A DNA stretch of 64,000 nt from Euphorbia lathyris (lineage: Eukaryota > Streptophyta > Magnoliopsida > Malpighiales > Euphorbiaceae), in contig NC_088916.1 of the NCBI RefSeq assembly GCF_963576675.1, positions 12,066,501-12,130,500 on the forward strand. The letters run 5' to 3'. A program made the position numbers and the translations under genes. The notes under the pieces were generated by a model. That model saw only the letters and a list, made by a program, of their open reading frames with translations, ran no database searches and was not told where the DNA came from. Each line of letters starts with the position of its first letter. Position 1 is the first letter of the stretch. This document shows positions 45,671-57,817 of the stretch, piece after piece.

Positions 45671-48600
45671 CTTTCCTCTAAGTCTGTTTCAATTAATGCT
45701 AATATTGTTGAATCTGCTGTGGTACTAAAAGACAGGAACAAAGGACCTTCAACCAAATTTCAAAAAGGCTCAAACCAAAACAAGCCTTTTAAGAAGAATG
45801 GAAGAATTCAGAAGAGGAAAGTAGTGGAATGCTTTGTGTGTGGTAAACCTGGCCACAAGGCATTTCAGTGCTACCAAAGGAAGAACCAACAGAACACCAA
45901 TCATAATCCAAACAACAGAGCTGCTCCACAATCCAATTTGGTGGAAAATGAAGAAATTATTGCTGCTGTTGTGGTTGAAGCCAATTTGGTGGAAAACAAA
46001 ACGGACTGGGTTCTAGATACTGGAGCTACAAGGCACTTATGCTCAAACAAGGACCTGTTTAATCACTTTGAGGACGCTGCCGATGGGGAATGCGTCTACA
46101 TGGGAAACACCACTACTGCTGGTGTTGTCGGTAAAAGAACAATTTTAATTAAGTTAACTTCTGGAAAAAGCTTGTCTTTAAATAATGTGCTGTATGTGCC
46201 TGCTCTTCGTAGGAATCTTATTTCTGGTAGCTTGCTAAATAAGGCTGGTTTAAAAATTATTTTTGAGGCTGATAAGGTTATTCTCACTAGGAATGGGACT
46301 TTTGTGGGAAAAGGGTACCTAGCTGATGGCCTCTTTATTTTGAACAATGTCCATGTGAATTCTGTTGGAATTAATGCAACTACATCTGCTTCTGTTTACT
46401 TGAGTGAATCCATTAATTTGTGGCATGGTAGATTAGGACATGTAAATTTTGCTTCCATTAAAAAATTGGGAAATATGCATGTTATAAATGTCACTAACTC
46501 TGAAATTAATTCCAAATGTTCTATATGTGTGGAAGCAAAATTTGCAAAGAAACCTTTCTTACCTGTTGAGAGTAGAAGTACAGAACTGCTTGGTTTAATT
46601 CACTCTGATTTGGCTGATTTTAAAAACTCTGTTAGCAAAGGTGGCAAAAGATATTACATTACTTTTGTTGATGACTTCTCTAGATATACCAAAGTATATT
46701 TATTAAAATCAAAAGATGAGGCTGAGCATATGTTTATTAAATTTAAATCAGAGGTAGAGAATCAATTAGATAAGAAAATAAAAAGGCTTAGGTCCGATAG
46801 GGGAGGAGAGTATGGAACCTTTTTCCTTAAGTCCTTTTGTGAGAATAATGGGATTGTACATGAGACTAGTGCACCGTATACACCTCAACAAAACGGTATA
46901 GCTGAAAGGAAAAATAGAACTCTCAAAGAGATGATGAATGCCATGTTAATTAGTTCTGGGTTATCTGATAACATGTGGGGGGAAGCTGTCTTATCTGCAT
47001 GTTATATTCTGAATAGGGTTCCTCATAAAAAATTAGATAAAACTCCTTATGAATTGTGGAAGGGGTTTGCACCCAATTTGAATTTTTTGAGAGTTTGGGG
47101 TTGTCTTGCTAAAGTTGCTTTTCCATCCTTTAAAAAACCAAACATAGGACCCAAGGCCTTTGATTGTGTTTTCATTGGTTATGCCTCAAATAGTGCTGCT
47201 TATAGGTTCATGAATCTGAACGACTATAACATTTGTGAATCTAGAGATGTAGTGTTCTTTGAAAACACCTTTCCCCTAAGGAAAGACAAACAGTGTGATG
47301 CAACTAGTGCTTCTACTTCATTACCTATTCCTACTCCAACTGTGCATGCTTCATCTCTACCTCAGGATGAGAATGAAAATGATGTTGCTTTAGAACCTAG
47401 GAGAAGTAAAAGAAGAAGAATAGAAAACAGCTTTGGACCAGATTTCATTTCAGCGTTTCTATTAGAAAACCCAGATAACATTACTGATGAAATTATGTCT
47501 GCCTACCTAATAGAAGAAGACCCAAAAACATATAAAGAAGCTGTTACTTCCATAGATGCTGATTTTTGGAAAGAAGCTATTAAGAGTGAAATAGATTCCA
47601 TTATGGCCAACCATATATGGGAATTAGTTGATCTGCCAAAAGGCTCTAGACCGATAAGGTGTAAATGGATATTTAAACGAAAATTGAGGCCTGATGGATC
47701 CATTGAAAAATTTAAGGCTAGATTGGTTGTAGTGGGTTATAGTCAAAAGAAAGGAATTGACTATTTTGATACTTATTCTCCTGTTACTAAAATCTCTACT
47801 ATTAGAGTTCTTATTGCAATTGCAGCAATTCATAACTTGGTGATACATCAAATGGATGTAAAGACGGCTTTTCTAAATGGGGATTTAGAAGAGGAGATCT
47901 ATGTACAGCAACCAGAAGGACACGTCATACCTGGACACGAGGACAAAGTGTGCAAATTGAAAAAATCACTCTATGGGTTGAAACAAGCACCCAAGCAATG
48001 GTATGAAAAATTTAACAATGTTTTACTTTCCAATGGGTATATGGTTAATGGATCAGATACATGTGTCTATTCTAAGTCTTGTGATTCGAATTATGTGATT
48101 ATATGCCTATATGTGGACGACATGCTTATCTTAGGGACAAGCCTAGATATGGTTAATGACACAAAATCCTTTCTCTCTTCTCACTTTGACATGAAAGACA
48201 TGGGAGAAGCGGATGTAATTCTCGACATCAAAATTACTAAGACAGAAAATGGGTTCTCATTAGGACAATCACATTATGTTGAAAACTGTTGAAAAAGTTT
48301 AACAGTTTTGATGTAGTTCCAGCTAGAACTCCTTATGATCCTAGTGTAAATTTAACATGTAATAATGGAGGAAATAGTATCTCCCAAGAGGAATATGCTA
48401 GGATCATAGGCAGTGTAATGTTCCTAATGAATCACACCAGACCAGACATAGCCTATGCTGTTAGTAGATTGAGTAGATATACTCACTGTCCAAATAATGA
48501 ACACTGGAGTGCACTTCATCGCTTATTGAAATACTTAAGAGGTACCATGAATTATTGTTTGCACTTTACTAAATTTCCTGCTGTTTTAGAAGGATATACT

Positions 48601-49062
48601 GATGCAAATTGGGTATCTAACAATGATAAGGTGAGTTCCACCAGTGGGTATGTTTTTGTTTTAGGTGGTGGTGCAGTATCTTGGAAATCATCTAAGCAAA
48701 CCTGTATTGCTCGATCAACCATGGAATCTGAATTTATAGCCCTTGAACTGGCTAGTCAAGAAGCAGAATGGTTGAGAGCTCTAGTAGCAGATGTTCCGTT
48801 GTGGGGGAATTCTTCTGCACCCATTTCGATGCATTGTGATTCACAGGTAGCCATTGGTACTGCAAAGAATAGTGTCTACAATGGAAAGAGAAGACCTATT
48901 CGCATTAGACATGGAATTTTGAAACAACTCTTGAAGAATGGAGTAATTGCCCTAGACTATGTGAGATCGGAAAAGAATCTAGCAGATCCTTTTACCAAAG
49001 GGTTACCTAGAAGAGTTGTACTTGAGTCGTCGAGGGGAATGGGACTAAAGCCTGTTGAATAA
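45671..49062 (+). pseudogene. Copia gag zinc knuckle and pol (protease, integrase, RT, RNase H), one frameshift
   Basis: In the gag frame, a CCHC knuckle CFVCGKPGHKAFQC (45830-45871) is followed by protease (WVLDTGATRHLC near 46010). The integrase has its zinc region (WHGRLGH...CSICVEAK), catalytic core (HSDLADF, RSDRGGEYG) and PQQNGIAERKNR. Reverse transcriptase has WELVDLPKG, MDVKTAFLNGDLEEEIY and catalytic CLYVDDML near 48105. At about 48285-48290 a one-base loss shifts the frame. The rest (48289-49062) carries RNase H ([29 protein letters not shown]). Apart from this, pol is open throughout, consistent with a young insertion. Confidence 0.92.
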
Positions 49063-49629
49063 AGGAAATATGGTGGACACCATTCGTGGTCAAAACAAAG
49101 CCATATTGTCCTTGTTGTGCACTATACTACTCCCATTCCTATGGCAAATAATAGTGCGTGTGTAATCCATAGCCCGATTAAGAGGTGGTTCATGATCATG
49201 GACTTGATGGATGTGTTTTGAAGGTTGAGTTATGAGAAACTCGTAATGATCTCATTTCGAGATCACCTACTTGAGTGTGGAGGTGGGCCGCCTTCTATGA
49301 AAGACTCAGGCAGTCTTTCTAGAGCACTCATGAGACCTAAGGTGTACGCATGGCCTTCAAAAGCGTTCTAATGTACTATCGCGGAACAGCAAAAGTTTTT
49401 AAGGTTATTTACGTGTTGTGGGGGTCTCAGATGAGGTTTTAGAAGTTCAAGAGCAATTCACTTCTAAAACGTCACCCTGTTGCCTCATCTCACTACTTAT
49501 CAATTCAATCGAAAGACATTGATACTTAAGTTCTACATAACCTTATCCTACTTCTTTTATTTGCCCTGAAAATCATTTTTCTTTACACTATTTTTAAAAT
49601 GTTTTTTTATAAAGCCATTTGTGGGGGAT

Positions 49630-50309
49630 TGTTAGAATAAATGGCTTTTGGTGATTGAATAAAATGGATTTGAAGTGGGGGGTATAGTTGTCTTTAAAGA
49701 CTTTGCTTTCAAAAGCACTTTCACAATCCCACATTGGAAACTTGCAAATGTTTGAGTGGGTATATATAGAGTTGGGCTTTAGAAGCCTTTAAATTGTGTT
49801 AAGTGGGTTTTGGCAAATATACCACACGCGCGCGCTCGCTCGTTCGTTCGTTCGCGCGACGCCCGTCCCGACTGGACTGGGCCCGAATTTTATTTTTCTT
49901 TTTATCCGTTTTAACTTCTTTGAATTTTTCTTCAACTTTTTATTCAGTCAAAACTGAACCTTATTTTTCTCCTAGTCTTACTCCACCTTCTAACGTGTAT
50001 ATGAACGTTCTAACGTTCATATTTCTGAAGGCTATAAATACAACCAGTTTCCAGCTTTGGAAACATAGTATTTTCTCTCAATCGTTTTCTGGGCAAATAA
50101 AAAATACACTTTTGCTGTTCTACAATCTTCGACCTTGAGTGCACAGGTTCGAAGCTTTTCTGTGTTAACCTTGGGGAGCGACCGGAGTTACAGATTGCAC
50201 CTCCGTCTGCCGAAATCGCTTTCAAGGCAGTGGCCTCCGCCACGGCACAGTTCGATTTCCGCTCTTACTTTCAATTCGGTTTTTTCTGTAACCCTCTTTG
50301 TTTCTTACA
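49630..50309 (+). repeat. 3' LTR of the copia element
   Basis: Same ends as the 5' LTR. The main difference is expansion in the short-repeat stretch near 49825-49860 (GCGCGC and TCGT units). The polypurine tract GTGGGGGA precedes it. Confidence 0.93.
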
Positions 50310-50392
50310 GGTTTTAATTTGTATGTCCTATGGGAAAATGCTGTTAAAGTTGACTAGGCGATTTATTCTGAAACTATAATCATTATTAATTG

Positions 50393-51078
50393 GGCTTAAT
50401 AGTAGATTGGTTCCTTGAACTTTACAAGTGTTTCATCCGTTCCCTAAACTTGCTTATTCTGTAACAACTAAATACAAAAATCATAATACTAACTCGGATT
50501 AAGGTGCAAAAATATTCCTAACGTGGTCAATAGTAATTTTACCCCTAACGTCTAAAATGGTGCAATTTTATTCCTAACGTTGGAAGGCAAGAGCAACTTT
50601 ATCCCTAACATTGATAAATTGGGTTAATTTGAGAAATAATTTATTAAACTGTCTTCTCGATCATGAATCTTGTCATCTACATTTCACACGTGCGTCATTT
50701 TATCAGTAACAAATCACAAATATATGTTGAGATGTGAAAAAAATAAAAAATATACTGGCTTTTGTACGAATTGGACAAAAAATTTAAAAAATTCACAAAA
50801 TTTATAAATTTACTATTGACTACTAATGTTAGGAGTAAAATCGCACCATTTTAGACGTTAGAGTTAAAATTACTCATGACCCAAAATGTTAGGGATATTT
50901 TTGCATCTTAATCCGAGTTAGTATTATGATTTTTGTATTTAGTTGTTATGGAATAAAGAAGTTTAGGGAGCTGGTGATACGAAATAAGCAAGTTTAAGGA
51001 GCTGGTAAAACATTTGTAAAGTTTAGGGAGCCAATCTACTATTATGAATAAATTCAGGGAGTTGGTGATGTATTAGGC
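50393..51078. mobile_element. Foldback element (GGCTTAATAGTAG family)
   Basis: Left-arm words (CCCTAAACTTGCTTATT, AACTCGGATTAAG, CCTAACGTCTAAAATGGTGC) recur in reverse complement on the right arm (to GATGTATTAGGCGG), making it nearly a full palindrome. The target duplication is not clear. A partial relative begins at 55912. Confidence 0.7.
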
Positions 51079-51936
51079 GGATTAATAATAAGGTTGAGGT
51101 TCAGTTTTGCCATTATTGTGGTCTGGCAAGAATAAGATATTTTTTTATCAAAAAAAAAAGAAAAAGATATTTTAATATTTATCATACAAAAAGATATTTT
51201 TTTTTTGGAAGAAAGTATGCAAAAAACAAACAAAAACAATTGAATTTTCCTGTTAGAATTCAATTCATTTTCCAATCTCATTTAATATGCTCAATTTTAA
51301 TATAAAGGAATTTAAACTACAAGGTTCTTATAGAAGATCATTTTGAAAATGCAGCAGTTTATAACCACTAAACAAAGTAGTGAATCAAAGTAGGAGTGAT
51401 GTTTTTTTTTTTTTGATAATATAAGTAGGAGTGATGTTAAGGAAACCATTATAGTTGTAACCTTAAAATTGAAACCATATTTACTGTAAAATTATATATT
51501 CAGCCACCAAAATTGACGAATCGGTATTATTATGACCGGTCCTGATAATTTAGGGGCCCTAGACAAAATAAGCAGTAAGGGTCCCATTAATATAAAATTT
51601 ACAATTTAAGGTTCTGGTAGGAAATATAGGAAACAACTACACTTTCTCCTACAAAAATGTTCTGTATGAATATTCTACATAACGTAAAATGTTATAGGAG
51701 TTTTTTGGAGGGAAGATTTCCTCCATAACTCACATACAAATAATGGTTTCTCCTACGTATTTATTTGTATAAGTTAAATAATAATAATAATAATAATATA
51801 CTTTATGTATTTATTTTTTAAAAACAAAGTAATGGTTAAATATATATATAATTTATATATTAAAAAAATTACAAAAGTGGGAATCGAATGCCCTCTTTAG
51901 TTCGAGAACAAGGTAATACCATTATACTACTTTGAA
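51079..51936. other. Intergenic AT-rich stretch
   Basis: No gene. 51535-51580 has a GGGGCCCTAGAC-like segment that may pair with 53155-53215 (CCCTAGG-rich) as the arms of an older element now split by the Helitron; this is tentative. Confidence 0.35.
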
Positions 51937-53109
51937 TCTATATATAATATAAAACAGTAACGATGGAGCTGAGGTGTCACTTTCTCATTTTTTACTGATA
52001 AAAAATATAATATATTAACTTTAGTTATATTATTATATTTATTTATAAAAAGATTATTTTATCCATACTATATCTAAGAGTTCTACAGAATTTAAATTAA
52101 TCCCTAAAATCTCTCTAATTCTCTGCATATTATATATAATATCAAACAGTAACGATGGAGCTGATGTGTCACTTCCTCATTTTTTACTGATAAAAAATAT
52201 AATATAAAATATAATATATTAACTTTAGTTATATTTATTTATAAAAAGATTATTTTATCCGTACTATATCTAAGAGTTCTACAGAATTTAAATTAATCCC
52301 TAAAATCTCTCTAATTCTCTACATATCTATCTATATATAATATAAAACAGTAACGATGGAGCTGAGGTGTCACTTCATTATTTTTTACTGATAAAAAATA
52401 TAATATAATATATAATATATTAATTTTAATTATATTATTATATTTATCTATAAAAAGATTATTTAAATTAAATGTGAAAATAAAATAATAATATTTAATT
52501 TATATACTATATCTAAGAGTTATACAAAATTTAAATCAATCCCTAAAATCTCTCTAATTCTCTGCATATCTATATCTAAAAGTTCTACACAATTAAATTA
52601 ATCCCTGAAATGTCTCTAATTCTCTGCATATCTATATATCTATATATAATATAAAACAGTAACGATGGAGCTGAGGTGTCACTTCCTCCTTTTTTACTGA
52701 TAAAAAATATAATATAATATATTAACTTTAGTTATATAATTATATTTATTTATAAAAAGATTATTTTATCCGTATTATATCTAAGAGTTCTACATAATTT
52801 AAATTAATTCCTAAAATCTCTCTAATTCTCTGGATATCTATATATAATATAAAACAGTAACGATTGAGCTGAGGTGTCACTTCATTATTTTTTACTGATA
52901 AAAAATATAATATAATATATAATATATTAATTTTAATTATATTATTATATTTATCTATAAAAAGATTATTTAAATTAAATGTGAAAATAAAATAATAATA
53001 TTTAATTTATATAGCACTTTTATATCAATAATTGTAATTATTAAATTATATTTTTGTTAATATTTATATATTAAGATGAATCCGTGCATCGCACGGGTCA
53101 AAAACTAGC
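51937..53109 (+). mobile_element. Non-autonomous Helitron with five tandem 5' ends
   Basis: Begins TCTATATATAATATAAAAC and ends in a perfect hairpin (CCGTGC ATC GCACGG, 53082-53096) followed by TCAAAAACTAG. The 5' signature (AACAGTAACGATGGAGCTGA, once AACAGTAACGATTGAGCTGA) recurs at about 51937, 52130, 52330, 52638 and 52837, each followed by the same AT-rich body. Only the last unit has the 3' hairpin. An A precedes it; a C follows instead of the usual T. No helicase coding. Confidence 0.85.
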
Positions 53110-53231
53110 TGATTTACAACATAAAGTATTTATTTATAACTGTGAATTTTTTTTGGGTCCCCCTCCAGCCCTAGGTCCTAGGGCGGCGCACCCCGAGCCT
53201 AGGCCCAGGGCTGCCCCTGGGTATTATGGTA

Positions 53232-53532
53232 GGGTCAAATACATGAATATCATAATTAAATACAAAATTACAACTAAGTTATATCACCAAACTTAATTCT
53301 TAATATGCCATTATTCTCCATACATTATGATTTTACATCATAATTTAAAAAAATTAGACTCTAATTCATAAATCATAAACCCTAGAAAATATATTATAGA
53401 CTTATAATTTATAAATTCTAATCCTTAAAATATATTAAAAGTACTGATTTTATTAGTCTGATATAATCCAAAATTGTAACTTGATATAGTTGTAAATAGT
53501 TTTTAAAAGATAAATTTCTGTGTAATTTTCCC
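53232..53532 (+). mobile_element. MULE-type MITE (GGGTCAAAT...TTTTCCC), intact reference copy
   Basis: 301 bases, flanked by a perfect 9-base duplication ATTATGGTA (53223-53231, 53533-53541). It is the intact form of the split copies at 14405-16034 and 23488-24553. Terminal inverted repeats are very short (GGG...CCC). No coding capacity. Confidence 0.88.
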
Positions 53533-53835
53533 ATTATGGTACCCTTAAAATAAGAAAATAAAAAACGAGACAAAGAAGGATGATTAGAAAAAAAAAAAAG
53601 GAGAGAATAAATACATAGTACAACAATTAATTAAGAAGTGGAGGAAACAATGTCTGGAAAATATTCTTCCAATTGTGAAAAAAGAAAAAATCAAATCTAG
53701 AGGCTATATCAACTGAATAAACACTTAAAATAGAAGGAAAAAACCAGAAATTGCTTTCAATTTGGAAAACATAATCTAATTTGATAAGTGTTTTGGATTT
53801 CGTTATAAAGATAGAACAAGATACGTATTGGATAA

Positions 53836-54232
53836 GACATAATACACAAATATCCTCCTGAACTTGTCCAAATGTTACAATTGCCTTCCAAACTTTCAAT
53901 TGTAACAATTTACCCTTTAAACTTGTCTAATTGTAAAACATAACCTCTCAAACTTGTCCAATTATAAAATATAACCTCAAATTGCTAACATGGACTGCAA
54001 TTGAAGAAACACATGAAATACAAAAGCTGCAACATTCGTAAAGTGTGATAATCAAATCTTTGGCGTGATACGAATTTGGGGAAACGTTTTTATAGTTGTT
54101 ATAAATATGAGGTAAAAAAATTTCTAATTTAGAATTATGTAGACAATTTTCAGGTTAAGTTGTTACAATTAAAAGTTGGAGAAAACAGTTGCAACATTTG
54201 GATAAGTTCAGAAGTTATTTGTGTATTAGGCC
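53836..54232. mobile_element. MULE-type foldback MITE with 9-bp target duplication
   Basis: Ends GACATAATACACAAATA and the reverse TTTGTGTATTAGGCC, with inverted words (GAACTTGTCCAAATGTT, AACATTTGGATAAGTTC). Flanked by ATTGGATAA (53827-53835, 54233-54241). Confidence 0.88.
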
Positions 54233-54409
54233 ATTGGATAATGCCTAAAGTGATACAACTTCCTTTGGAGTCGACATAAGAGGAAGGTGACTTGCATTAG
54301 GATGAGAAGGCTCGTGTCAATGGGAATGAAGGCAATTTTTTTTGCCTTTCAATTTTGGGCCCACATTCTCTACAACCTCAATAAGAGAAATTATACGATT
54401 GTTTATTTG

Positions 54410-54780
54410 ACTGATGACTGTTAGCTGATGGTTTTTTTGGTTAGCTGATTTGATTAGCGGAATATATATGTGAACTTGTTTGATAAAATTTAGTTGTTGC
54501 TAATAGCTGTTTGTGTAAAATGACAAATAAGGATATGATAAAGTATTTATTTGGAATTAAAAAGTATTAATTATGGGTAAAAATGTTCATAAAAAGAGAT
54601 TGAACAATAAACTAATTGAAAATTTTTCTAAAATGAGTTTTTTTCAAAATTAGCTTTTTAGACCAAATAAGTTCTTTCAAACCTCTATTCACCAAACACC
54701 ATTATTAGAGTTTGACTAGTCAAAACCTCTAAAGTGTTTCAAATCTGTAATTTTACTCCAAAAAGCTCTTTACCAAATAG
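54410..54780. mobile_element. hAT-like MITE (TAGCTGTTAGCTG family), copy 2
   Basis: Shares TTAGCTGATTT, TTGCTAATAGCTGTTTGTG and AAATTAGCTTTTTAGACC with the element at 12053-12450. It lies head to tail with the next copy. Confidence 0.5.
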
Positions 54781-54784
54781 GGTC

Positions 54785-55850
54785 ATTAGCTGTTAGCTAA
54801 TTATCTTTTTGGTTAGCTGATTTAACTAGCTGACTGGACTAGCAGATTGTGTAAACTTGTTTAATAAAAATTAGCTGATTGCTAATAATTATTTATATAA
54901 ATGACAAATAAGGATAGACCTAATGCATATCCAGCCCCCTAAAGTTGTCCGTTTTGTTCATTTAACCCCATCACCTTACGGGACAACCCTTTAACCCCCC
55001 AAACTCCATAAAAATGGTATTTCTCACTCCCTTAACTTGTCCATTTATCCCCCAACTCATAGAATGTTCTATTTACCCCCTTAACTCCATAAAAGTGGTA
55101 TTTTTCACCCCTTACAATCCGTTATCGAAGCCTAAATTGATAACTTTTTTTAAACGTTAAACCTATATTTATGTTTTCCATAAAAGTGGAACTTAAATTG
55201 ATACTTCCCCAAAAATCATAGGCCCATTTCGGTACATTATCCCTACATATAATGTATTTAACTTGTTTATATTAATGTTCTTGTTATTTGTATTTTTTAT
55301 TCGTTCTTTCTCCATTCAACTTTTTTTACTACTATAAAGGGATAAGAAATACCATTTTTATGAAATTAAGAGGGTAAATAAGATCATAAGTGGTGAGAAA
55401 TACCACTTTTATGGAGTTAAGGGGGTAAATAGGATATTCGATGAGTTGAGAAGGAGTAAAATGACAAATTTGGACAAGTTAAGGGGGTGAGAAATACCAT
55501 TTTTATGGAGTTTAGGGGGTTAAAGGGTTGTCCCGTAAGGTGAGAGGGTTAAATGAACAAAACGGACAACTTTAGGGGGCTGGGTATGCATTAGGCCATA
55601 AGGATACGATAAATCATTTGTTTGGGGTTAAAAAGTATAATTATGAGTAAAAATGTCATTCAAGACATTGAACAATAAACTAATTGAAAAGCTCGTAAAA
55701 TTAGTTTTTTGAAAATGAGTTTTTTTTATATCATTCTTTCGACATCTCTCCACCAAACACTACTATTAAAGGTTTGACTAGTCAAAACCTCTCAATTGAC
55801 TCAAACCTCTAATTTTACCTCAAAAAACTATTTATCAAACATGACCTATA
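54785..55850. mobile_element. hAT-like MITE (TAGCTGTTAGCTG family), copy 3, split by a foldback MITE
   Basis: The same family sequence runs 54785-54916 and resumes at 55598 (AAGGATACGATAAATC) to about 55850. The MITE 54917-55597 inserted within it. Confidence 0.55.
54917..55597. mobile_element. MULE-type foldback MITE with 9-bp target duplication
   Basis: 681 bases. Ends GACCTAATGCATATCCAG and the reverse CTGGGTATGCATTAGGCC, arms of at least 100 bases with words such as CCCCCTAAAGTTGTCCG inverted. Flanked by ATAAGGATA (54908-54916, 55598-55606). Confidence 0.9.
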
Positions 55851-56739
55851 TGCTTGACGCGCATACATCAAAATCTGATATGATGTGCCACCTCCAATAA
55901 AAAAATAAAGGCCTAATACATTACTAGCTCCCTGAACTTGTCCAAAATAGTAGATTGACTTTCTGAATTTTGCAAGTGTTTCACCAGCTCCCTAAACTTG
56001 CTTATTTCGACTCGTTTACCAACCGAGCCAGTAAATCATGCTCACGAGCGGCTTGTTTACAAATTGAGCAGAGTCAAGCCGAGCTTTTTATTGAGCCGAT
56101 TATGAATGGCTACGCTCATTTATAGTCCTAGTTAGAGGTGGTAAAAGTACACACGATCCGATTACACGATACGAAATCGACACATAATTTTAGTGTTTGG
56201 GTTTAGCTTAGTAGGTAATATGTCATTTTTGGATTGGCATGAAACCGACACGCAATTTTTTGGGTTGGGAAGGTTGATGTGCTAACTCGAAAACGACACG
56301 AAATGACATGAATATTCAAAATTATTGTTTTGGTACATGTCACTTTATTAATAAAAATAATAAAATTATAACTATTATTTGGAAATATGATTCGAACCTC
56401 CTAAATTGTTATAAACACATTACATGATCTCCTAACATGAAATTAACGGACTTTTTGATGGTTAGTGTTAACATACTAATCTAAACATGACATAAAATAT
56501 TTAAAGATAGTACTATATTTGTTATATTTTTAAAAGTTATTATTAATATATATTCATAACAACCGGAAAACACGACACGAAATCGACACTTACCCTAACA
56601 AGTTAACATGATTGTAATATAGAAGATTTTGGGTTGGGTTGGGTTGGATTTGAGTTTACTCTTTTCAACACGAATCTGAGAATCTGAAAATGACACGATA
56701 CGAACACGACTCGATCATGAGGTTTAATCCTAGTTACAA
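55851..56739. other. Intergenic repeats: foldback fragment and ACACGA-rich interspersed repeat
   Basis: No gene. 55912-56010 is a partial relative of the foldback at 50393. 56140-56730 is rich in CGACACGAAATCGACAC-type words on one strand, typical of a dicot interspersed repeat; CCTAGTTA occurs at both borders, which may be its 8-base duplication. Confidence 0.4.
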
Positions 56740-57817
56740 TTAGACCTGTTCAAAAGCCCATTGGCCCGTCCAGTCCGCTCTTCAAAGACTGGGTTTGGAC
56801 GTATATGTTTCGTAATAGGCCCGGCCCGGTCAAGTCCGCTTAGGCCCGAATACATAGTAGGTTGGGCTTGAGATTTGTCTCAAAACCCAGGCCCAACCCG
56901 GTCCAGCCCAAAATTTTAATAATAACTTTGATTTAATAAATTTTATAATTTAATAAACTTTATATTCCAAAAATAAAACTTTGAAATTTCTTCAACATAA
57001 AAATTTCTAAACTATATATCTTTTAGAATTAATGAAAATGTACATATTATTACTATTAAATGAGTATTTTTTTATTTAGGATTGCGTTAATTAGAATTTG
57101 TCTTCCTTTAGAAAATGAAAACCGCCGCTCTCGTCTCCCTGCACCTGGTGAATCGCGAAAACGTTGTTCTCTCCGCCAACCGTTTCACCGCCGATGAGAC
57201 CTCCTGAGTCCGACGCCGATCTCGCCATTCTCTCCGCCGCCGGTGGTCGTGGGAGGTTGTTTGTCCCTCCGGCGTTGCACTAGTGCCTGTGAGCGGTTTG
57301 TGTTCGCACCGATTTTTGTGCGTAGGTTTCTTGCGGCTTTTGGTTTTGAGAAGTCTTTCGCTTCTCTGTTTCTCTGGGTCTGAGGCGTCTTTGCTTCTCT
57401 GATTCCGCCGCCGCTTCCTTGGATTTCTGCCGTTTCTTGCCGCCGCTCCACTGATTGGGGGATTCTGCGAGTTATGTTCTCGGTTCAGCCTCGGCTTGCA
57501 TTCACTACCGATTCGGTAGTCGGGTTAGTTCTTTCTGTCCTCATTTTGTTTCTGTGTTGGCTTTGGCTGTCTCTGCTTGCTTTGGTGTGTGTCTTGGAAA
57601 GTTTGCTCTGGTTGTTGGCTGTCTCTGCTTGAAGTCTTGTATGTGTTGCTCTATTGGGTTTATCTGACTCGTTGTGTCTGGTGGATTGGTTCTTTGGGTG
57701 AAATTGTGGGTGTGGCTGTGGTGGTATAGGTTGTGTTTTCTGTTGTGCTATCTGTTGTGCTTCTGGTTGCTGGGCTGTTGTCTGCCAAATTTGTTTCCCT
57801 AGTCTATTTTGTTATTT

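Larger units (their letters stand above)
44298..50309 (+). mobile_element. Complete Ty1/copia LTR retrotransposon
   Basis: Two LTRs (44298-44964, 667 bases; 49630-50309, 680 bases) bound gag-pol sequence, and the 5-base duplication GGTTT flanks the element (44293-44297, 50310-50314). The order gag, protease, integrase, reverse transcriptase, RNase H defines copia. A polypurine tract (GTGGGGGA) lies just before 49630. The LTRs differ at roughly nine positions by eye plus repeat-length changes in a TCGT/CGCG stretch, so the insertion is recent. It carries three disabling changes in coding sequence. Confidence 0.95.

Noticed and set aside
51937..53109. CRISPR-like array or satellite
   Set aside because: Repeat units of 190-310 bases with Helitron 5' signatures and a single 3' hairpin fit a Helitron; there are no short repeats with unique spacers.
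57185..57451. Minus-strand ORF near the start of the LINE
   Set aside because: It is antisense to the GC-rich LINE 5' UTR with no domain.
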